64,000 bases of DNA from assembly GCF_040807025.1 (NCBI RefSeq), contig NC_090967.1:4152001-4216000 (forward strand), read 5' to 3'. The notes under the pieces are model-generated. The model saw only the letters and a list, made by a program, of their open reading frames with translations. It was not told where the DNA came from and did no database searches. This document shows, one piece after another, positions 56,711 through 64,000 of the stretch. This DNA comes from Struthio camelus. Its lineage: Eukaryota; Chordata; Aves; Struthioniformes; Struthionidae. The translations under genes and the position numbers were made by a program. Every line of letters begins with the position of its first letter. The first letter of the stretch is position 1.

Positions 56711-58899
56711 GCCCGCTGGTCTGGGCTTGCAAAGGGCAACCCGGGACCCAGTGCCCCATAATCTGGGTCGTGCGGAGGGGGACACGGACACCCTTGTCTA
56801 AAGCCTTCCCCAATGATGGGGGAGACGTGGAAGAGATGGGACGGCAGAGAGCCACCCTCGCCGGCTAATGGAAACCATCATCCTGGCCAAAGCTTGCTGG
56901 GAAAGCGCAGAGCAAACCCCGGAGCGGTGGAAGTGAGATGGGGTCCTGGGAAGGCTTCAGCGGAGCTGAGGATCAGCCAAGGTGTCCAGAGCCCTCCGCG
57001 ACGTCTCCGTTCGGGTCGGTCGGGATGCTCCATCTCAGTCGATCTGAAACGCTGCAGTTTGGCCTGCAGGGAGGTGGCTTGTTTTGCTGTTTATGTTCAC
57101 GTCGTGCCACGCTCTTCTCAAGTTTCTAAACAGAAGTCACTTCCAATCCCCAAATGGAAAATATTTCCTCTTGAAAATGTAAAACGCAAACTTTTCCATT
57201 GCGGCCCTGCTTCCTCCCAACCTCCAAATCTTTCTGAGTTGAGAAATCCACCCACAAAGCCCCCTCGCTGCAAAAAGTGCTCAAATCGGCCTCGCTAATA
57301 ACTTCCCAAAGCCAAAAAGAAAAAAAAAATCTGCTTCGCTCAAGCTTGCCTCCGGGGAGCTTTCGGCAGGGCTCGATCCCATCCCGGATGCATCAGGCCG
57401 GACAGGATGCGTCCGGCTGGCTCTGCTCTCGCGGTGGCACCCCAAAAGCCGCGACACCCTCTGAGTCGCATCTGGAGACTTTTTCCAGGGAGGAAAACGC
57501 AGCTGGGACCTGCTCCGAGCCAGCGGAGCGGAGGGGACACGTTGCCCATCGATCCCGCGGCCGAGGCGCCGGGGTCCAGCCGGAGCCGGCGCGGTTGGCA
57601 GAGCGATGGCAATGTCTCCGTCTCTCCAGCCTCGTCTCCGCAAGGCACAGCCTCTCCTTCGCGCCTTGGGAAGCGGCAGGGATGGCGGCAGCCGTGCAGA
57701 GGTGCTGGAGGGGCGCGCGCCCACCCGCGGCGGGGTCGGTGGCAGGCTGCACTCCCCCCCCTGCCACCGCAACCCCTCCAGTCCCACGTGTGCAACAGCA
57801 TCCTTGCTCCCTGCGGCTCCCCGGCCGCCTCCTCCCGGCCCAGCCTTGGCGCCTGCCCAAACCCGCACTGACATGTTTGGGATGTTTTCCTCCTTCATCA
57901 GCTCCAACCGGCCACGCTGGCCGGCTGCTGCCGTCCCACGCCGCGGCGTGCTCCCAGCCAGCACCCCCACTCCATCCTAAAGCTGCGTCTGGCCGGGATC
58001 ATCCCCGCTTTCCGCCGCTCAGGGTTTCACTGCGGGCCGGGGAGCTCCCCGATGTGCCCCGGCTCTGGCCGCTGGGGATGCTCCGCCGCGCTGCCCGATG
58101 GGTCACCCCGGCAAAGCGGCCGCCGGTCCCGGGGCAGCGGCTTGGCGCCAGCTCCGCGGCCGTTCCGGTCCCTCGGCCTCCCCGCGGCTGCCAGAGCCGG
58201 CGCGGCCGAGCTGCGGGAACGCCATCCCGCCAGAGGCGCGGGAGCCGAGCGGCCGCTTCCCAGCGCCCAGAAACGCCGCGTGGGGCCCTCCTCTTCCGAG
58301 AGGGGTTTTTTTCCCCCCTTCGTTTCATCCATCCAAACATTGAAATGATTTCTTTTTTTTTCCCACCCCCCCCCAGACCCCCAGTTCAGCTGCAAGCCGC
58401 TTGCTGGGGCGGCAGGCTCTGATTTAAGCGTATCTGTTTGGAGAGAGATTAAGGGGAAGCCAGCAGCTGTTTTGCAGAAGGGCAGCACGCGCGCGGGATC
58501 CGTGCCCTGCTCGGCTCAGCGAGAGCTGCCCGAGCCCTAAATCACGGCACGAGGCGCCCGTCCCGCGGGAAATCCCACCGCCGGCGCTGCCGGGGGACCT
58601 AGGCGGCCGCATTTTAATGGCTTTGTTGAGGTTGGGTTCTCCTGCGTGGTTTTCAGTGGAAGTATTTTGCAACCCTGAAAAGAGAAAAAAAGAAAAGAAA
58701 AAAGTAAAAAAAAAAAGGCGGGGGGAAGAAACCCCGCAGAGCCACCGCAAAAGCGTGAGGTTTGGCGCGGGGACAAGGAGCGTCTCTCCCCGGAGCTGCC
58801 TGGGGACGCCGCGGGAACGGCTCTCCGGGTCCTAGCTGGCCTTTCCGTTACTCAAAAAAGGGACAGGAAAAAAAGAGGAAAAAGGGGCCTGGACGTTAC
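56711..58899. other. No gene recognised
   Basis: GC-rich from about 57.3 kb. A long plus-strand frame (57,277-58,422) and overlapping minus-strand frames are low-complexity and unrecognised. C, T and A runs occur near 58,346, 58,363 and 58,705. Confidence 0.4.
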
Positions 58900-59013
58900 C
58901 TGAGGGGCAGTAAGTACCGGGAGGCACTGGGTGAGGGGGGTGTTGACGCCGCCGTCCAGATTTAAAGCGGTTGCAATGCGGTTGCTCATCCTGGGTTTGA
59001 AGAGGCACCAAAA
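58900..59013 (-). other. Weak candidate coding exon
   Basis: On the minus strand an acceptor (TTCTTCGCTTTGCAG) ends at 59,014 and a donor (CCTCAG|GTAACG) follows at 58,899, framing 114 bp. An ATG at 58,989 opens MSNRIATALNLDGGVNTPLT and stays open to the donor. The peptide matches no family I know. A chance pairing of splice-like signals is quite possible. Confidence 0.2.
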
Positions 59014-59779
59014 CTGCAAAGCGAAGAAATCATTATTGCTAAAGCTGGAAAACGCCGCTGCCCTCCCCGCCGAGCAGGGACGAGCACAGAGGCGAGCAGC
59101 GGAAAACCTGCCTCTCTCCTTAAATAAGTGCTGCGGAGAGCCAGGCCCTCTGGGAGCCCAGTTCACCCTGCTGTAAAAACGCGGGCCATTTGGAGCACAA
59201 AGTATCGCTCCTTTTCTTTCTTTCTCTCTTTCTTTGTTTTTTCTCCTCCCAAAATGGCAAAAGTGAGTAGCTGCAAATCTGCTTTGCCAAATGCACCACC
59301 AGCATTTTTGCAAAACGCACCAGCAGCCCAGGGATGAGGAGGCTCTTTTGCCTTTTCGAAACACCTTCTGGTTCCCAGCGAGCGTGAAACAGCGCCGCAG
59401 GACGCTCCAGCGGTCCCGGCAGCTGCAAAAGGCACCCCGGTTGACCTGGGGAACAAAATAATAATAATAAAAAAATAAAAATCGAGGGATGCTGAAACAC
59501 TTCCCCCTCTCCTGGACTCATCAGCCAGCACCTCCCCAAAACGCGCCCGCTCGCGTGTCATCGGGAAGGAATTTCTGCTTCTTGCGAGGCTCCGGCGACA
59601 GATCGGTTCGGGCGGTGAGATCCTCAGCCCGCGAAGCGTTTTGGCGGGTCTTGGCTCCCGAGCGTCTTGCACCGAGCCTGGCCGAGGGCCGGCTCCTTCC
59701 CCGGGCATTGCCGGCCCCGCGAAGAAATCCAAGCATCGCACTCCCGGCTCCCTCCGCGCGCCCACGACCGCTCACAGAG
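59014..59779. other. No gene recognised
   Basis: Moderate to high GC, with a T/C-rich tract near 59,210-59,245 and an A/T run near 59,457-59,480. No recognisable feature. Confidence 0.4.
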
Positions 59780-59960
59780 GCTTCTTCTTCGTCGAACTTA
59801 ATCTGGGCAATCGTTCAAAAATGCTGCAATTACCTGCTCCTTTTATGATAGAACGACAGCCTGTGGCGGCGTAATTTAGCCCAGACCTGAAGACAGCTGT
59901 TTTGGAGAGCCCTTAAAGTTGAAAAGTCCTCCCAGCCCAAGCTCGTCCAGCAGCAGCAAT
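59780..59960. promoter_or_regulatory. Candidate conserved noncoding element
   Basis: Contains CGAACTTAATCTGGGC (Bicoid/OTX-like TAATC), GCTGCAATTACCTGC, CCTTTTATGATAG (caudal/HOX-like), GGCGTAATTTAGCCC and GACAGCTGTTTTGG (E-box). Motif-dense and noncoding. Confidence 0.4.
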
Positions 59961-61735
59961 GAAAAACCAACGTGCCCAGTGTTAATCTCCGTCCCTCCCG
60001 TTAGCCATCCCGCGCGGGATTGCAGCAGGGATTTTCTGTATTTTTTTTCCCCCCTCCTGTATAATTCCTAATTTTACCACTTCAGCATGCGATTTAATTC
60101 TTTTCGTGTCCCTGGAGCCTGACCGGGATTAAAGGCAATTGCTAGCCTAAGCCGGGTGCACGGAGGCCCCTTGGCCGCACTCGAGCGGCCCCGGGAGCGG
60201 CGTCCTCGCGTGCCAGCACCTGGGGCCGGCCGGCCCGGCGTTCCCGGGGAACCGGGGGCTGGAATAGGACGCTGCCTGGAAACACATGCACCAGGGAGCA
60301 TTTTTTTCCTGCTAAAGCTAAAGAGTGGGGGGAAAAAAATGCTATTAATTCCCTGCAGGGGGATGGGGACAGGCCCTGCTAGACGCGCCAGTGCCGGCAG
60401 CGCAGAGCACCGATGGGTTTTGCAGAGCCGCCGTATCCCCAGTGCAGGTCCCAAAGCCCCAACCCACCCTGCAAAACGCTCCCGCCGCGCGGGAAAACCT
60501 GCCGGGAGGCTGTTTCGCACTTTCCTACTGTATCAGATCAGACACAGGCTGCCTCCCGAGCTGCTAGAGAAGCGGCAAGAGGCAGGAAAATTACCCTCTA
60601 GTTATCACTTGCCCTTCGATTGGCTTCGCTCTGCGTCCCGGCTGCGCGGGAACGCTTGGCAAACGCCTGCTCCGGATCCCATCTCTGCTCCGGCCGGCGC
60701 CGGCGAAGAAGCCCGGCCGCAGGAAGCGATCCCGAACCAGCGTCCGTCTCCCGCGGCCGATCCGCGGCGCTCTTTCTCCCAGGCTGCTGATTCGGTAAAG
60801 CTGCAGGCAGAAGACGGGGAGGGCAGATTAGCGTCGCTTCCTTTCCCGCTACAGACGGCAGTTACCCAAAACGACGGATTTGCGGCAAAAAGGAGCCGTC
60901 GCTCTTTGCCACCCGTCCCAAGTCGCCCACTCTGGCCGGGCGACCAAAGGCGACACCGGACCGCGATGCCCCAGCACCGCCACCACCTCCCCTCGCCACC
61001 CCTTTTTACCCAAAAGGCCCGGAAACGGCCCCATCGGGAGGCGCAGTGCTTCGTGGCATCTCCCCGCGCCGCGTCCACGTGGCCGCCAGCCGCCCCGAGC
61101 TCTAAGTGCTTCCAGGTTGCAGAAGCGCCGGCTGCGTCACACGGGGAAAGGGGGGACGGCGGGGAGCAGATGGGAGCCAGCGGCTCCCTAGCGCCTGCGC
61201 CAGCACAAGGCAAGCATCCCGGAGGGAATATTATAGGCTTTGCTTTACCTAATTAAAAACGTGTTGGAAGGGATTTGATTACCCAGTTTGACAAAGGGAA
61301 GAAAACCCTGCAGGCCCTGGCAGCGGCGAGGATTTATGAGCTGGGGCTTTGCTTTGGGTCTTTCCGCCCGCTCGCAATATATAGGGGAGGCGCGAAACAC
61401 GCCGCCGGCAGCGCCGGTGTCTGCATTCCCGCTGCTTGAATCAGCCGGCGTTCGCTGGCAGCTCCAGCCGCCCCGGCCCCCTGCGGCGGGCGCAGAGGTG
61501 GGCAGGACGCGCTGGAGCAGGTCGGTACTGCCCGGCTGCCGCCCGGCCCCAGAGGGCTGCTCCGGAGCGGAGCTCCCGAGGGCCAGATGCGGACGGAGGC
61601 GTAAATGCTTCCCCAGCGCCTGTGCGCGTCTGCCAAGGACACGGCCCTCAGCCCCGGGACGACGCGATGTCCGGCCGTGTCTGTGGGTGGGGTGCTGCCG
61701 TGGGAAAGCCACTCCGGGGTAGGACGCCGGTGGTC
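59961..61735. other. GC-rich region, no gene recognised
   Basis: Compositional open frames on both strands. A small AT-rich patch at 61,240-61,290 (CCTAATTAAAAACGTG, TTTGATTACCC) may be regulatory. No gene recognised. Confidence 0.4.
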
Positions 61736-61803
61736 GGGGCTCACCACCGACGGCAGGACAACCTAGGCAGGGGCTCACCACCGACGGCAGGACAACCTAG
61801 GCA
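61736..61803. repeat. 34-bp perfect direct duplication
   Basis: Two head-to-tail copies of a 34-bp sequence beginning GGGGCTCACCACCGACGGCA and ending CCTAGGCA. Identical copies indicate a recent tandem duplication or an assembly slip. Confidence 0.9.
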
Positions 61804-62199
61804 GCATCCGCCTTCTTTCCGCTCCAGGGTGAACGCAAGCCTGCAATGCCATGCGGCGGGGCTGCCTGCTCGCCGGGTGCCCCCAGCCTCCCTCCCCTCT
61901 GCCTCTCGGCCACCGCTGCGAGAGCATCACCTGGGCCGGGAGATGAGGGACGATGAACTTCACGGCCACTTGCCCGGCGGCAGCGCGCGCGAGGGGGAGA
62001 CGCGGGACTCGCGCGGCAAAGAGCAGCCGCTCCTTTTCTCTGCGGACTTGCCATTTCTAAAAACCGTTGCCCAGAGCAGCGCAGCCCTGGCTCCATGGCC
62101 TCGCCTCGCCGCTGAGCTCAGCCCTCTCCTGCCTCGGGCCTCGCTCGAGCCCGGCTGGCATTTCTCTTTAAGGCAGCAGAACTTTCTCCTCTCCTTTTA
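61804..62199. other. No gene recognised
   Basis: GC-rich sequence with no recognisable feature. Confidence 0.4.
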
Positions 62200-62640
62200 A
62201 TAAGTTATTTCAAAGGCCTGCGCTTCAAAAACATTCGAACCAAATTTACACACCAAAGCCATAAATGTTCCTTTTATTGCCTGAGCAATATAACCCTCGG
62301 CGATGTGATTCTTGTAAATTTACTAGTCTTCCAGAGCCATTAACTCAGGCCAGGTCTTTTCTTCTTTTCTTTTCCATGCTAAGTCGAATAATTCATAAAT
62401 ACTTCACACCAGAGCCTACTTTATGAGCGTTATGATGATCGCTTGGGCATGGAAAGGCCTGCAAAGTTATTACAACAGCTTTAATACCCCACAGACTCCC
62501 CAGCAGCTTGGAGAGCGAGGTACAAAGCAGCTCTGTCACCCTCTGGGTGGAAGAGTCCTCTAGAGCAACCATTTCCTTGGCCAAATAATACGGCTCTTGC
62601 AGCTCATAAACGTCTTTGTGAATTGAGTCAATGTCTGGGG
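62200..62640. promoter_or_regulatory. Candidate conserved noncoding element
   Basis: A 440-bp AT-rich block flanked by GC-rich DNA, with CTTTTAATAAGTTATTTC, CCATAAATGTTCC, TTCTTGTAAATTTACTAG, GTCGAATAATTCATAAATAC and CTTTATGAGCGTTATGATG (HOX/caudal-like). On the minus strand a frame is open from about 62,637 to 62,393 (HKDVYELQEPYYLAKEMVAL...), preceded by an acceptor-like CACCCCAG, so a coding exon is an alternative. The peptide is not recognised. Confidence 0.4.
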
Positions 62641-63489
62641 TGAGTTTTCAGTGCTGCAGCCCTGCAGGGCTACTCGCATCGCTGGCCACCACAGCCAGCC
62701 ACGGTTGGAGCCCGCAGGTCGCCGGTGCGATTTTCAGGCCAACGCTCAGCCAACAGACATCGCAAACGGTCAGATGGGTGACAGCGGGGCTGTCCCAGGC
62801 ACGTTTAGAAAGGTGACTTACTTACTTGGAGTCCCCGACACGCAGCAAGACGTGGGCGAGCTGGCTTGCCCGGCTCAGGAGGCGGCAAACGCTGTCTAGC
62901 TCTGCTCGTCCTTGCGTGCATCGCGGGACGGACCCTGCTGACCACCAGAAATTAGAAGAGTCGGTCATGGGGCTGTATCCCCCCAAGGCTATAGCTGAAA
63001 ACCATTGGTTTCTTCAAAGGAAAGAGGCAGGAAGCTACGGTTGTTGGACTACACCTAGATGGAAACGGGAAGTCACCACGCTTTGACATTATTTTCCTGG
63101 AGCACAGAGCCACCCCGGGACTTCCTGTGGAGCATCTCAATGATGGGCTTTGCCCACACGTCTGGATTCCCCTCCCCATTCTGCCACGGGAAATGGCTCA
63201 CAGCAGGGAACCAAGGCCCAGAAAACATAAACCCAAAAACCAGCAGGAGTGTGTCTTAGCTCCCCAAGAGGTACTGTAGGACTCCAACCCCTCCGGCACC
63301 CACCTGCCCTGTGACCCTCCCCGAGACCACCCAGAAGGAGCTGCAAGGAGAGCCCGCGAGTCCTGCCCATCTCTGAGCCACCGCCGCTCCCAGGGAAATC
63401 CATCTTGTTGTCTTGGAAAGAACTCCTCCGGTAATTGCCCTCATATCTCAAAGGTGTCCTACCGCCACGGAGGTGCAAATATTTATCCA
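62641..63489. other. No gene recognised
   Basis: Moderate-GC sequence with short unrecognised frames and no repeat. Confidence 0.4.
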
Positions 63490-63960
63490 TACTTGGAATT
63501 GCAGAGTGAAGCCTAACTAAGTGTTCCCAGACACTCCAGCAATTGTTGTTTTAAGACCTGGACTGTGGACACCTGGCTGGAATTAATCAGCAGATGTGAA
63601 CGCCGAAGCAGAGCGAAGCCCTTATTAACCCTTCGCACGGGAATGTCAAGGTCAGGGGGGTTCGCTGGGGTGGCCCGTACCCAGATTGCTGCTGTCAACG
63701 GCTTGGGAATCCCAAAGTGAGAGATGGTCTCCAGTGAGCAGGGCAGGAACCAGTAGCAAAATTTATCATATTCCCGTCCCCGCTTGAAGATCTGCCGTGC
63801 CAAGGCACTCACTCGCAAATAGGAGTAATAAATGTTTATAACTAGATAATAAAACACAAGAGCAAACCACCTTTATATGGGCTCTGCCTAAATCAATAGG
63901 GGTTGAAGCAGCTTTTTAAAGGAAAGCGTTTGCTTTTCTCCCAGGTGGTTTCAAGTAGGG
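63490..63960. promoter_or_regulatory. Candidate conserved noncoding element
   Basis: Contains CTGGAATTAATCAGCAG, CCTTATTAACCC, TGTCAAGGTCAGG (nuclear-receptor-like AAGGTCA), AAATTTATCATATTCC, GAGTAATAAATGTTTATAAC and CCTTTATATGGGC (CArG-like). Minus-strand open frames through it are unrecognised. Confidence 0.3.
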
Positions 63961-64000
63961 CACATCAGCAAGGGCTTCCCCATACCATCAGAAATCCAAG

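Noticed and set aside
1-64000. Endogenous retrovirus or other capsid/envelope-bearing element
   Set aside because: No LTR pair, gag, pol of retroviral type or env-like frame was seen. All reverse-transcriptase sequence here is CR1 LINE.

Overview
The window looks like a bird chromosome segment, probably a GC-rich microchromosome. Three things point that way. There are CR1 LINE copies of the avian type, ending in ATTCTGTG repeats. There are many CpG-rich blocks and GC-rich minisatellites. And a neurturin gene converges on two alpha-1,3-fucosyltransferase genes, the arrangement found at human 19p13.3 (NRTN, then FUT6/FUT3/FUT5 on the other strand). The species cannot be named from the sequence.

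Layout. 1-8.6 kb: moderate GC, no gene recognised, several AT-richer motif-dense blocks. 8.6-33.1 kb: very GC-rich, no gene recognised. It holds one CR1 copy (13.4-14.0 kb), four tandem-repeat arrays (33-bp, about 47-bp, 24-bp and 25-bp units), a CpG island with a strong splice donor (20.2-20.9 kb), and blocks that resemble conserved developmental enhancers. 33.2-34.6 kb: a second CR1 copy. 35.0-39.5 kb: NRTN on the plus strand, with two coding exons, a probable noncoding leader exon, and a long 3' region carrying a TG/CA-rich minisatellite. 40.0-40.6 kb: a 20-bp minisatellite in the NRTN-FUT intergenic space. 44.8-49.3 kb: two tandem minus-strand fucosyltransferase genes, with an older CR1 fragment between them. 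49.4-64 kb: no gene recognised; several enhancer-like blocks and one weak candidate exon.

The genes. NRTN encodes a secreted GDNF-family ligand that signals through GFRA2/RET. The two FUT genes encode Golgi enzymes that fucosylate N-acetyllactosamine (Lewis-type) glycans. They are not functionally linked to NRTN; the association is ancient synteny. The main observation is that the two FUT genes are identical over 676 bp of catalytic-domain sequence while their N-terminal halves are strongly diverged. This is the signature of recent gene conversion. The acceptor-specificity motif lies just outside the identical tract and differs between the copies.

Most long open frames in the GC-rich areas are by-products of base composition or of repeat unit length and are not annotated as genes. 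Calls of enhancer-like blocks rest only on local AT-richness and clustered transcription-factor motifs and have modest confidence.
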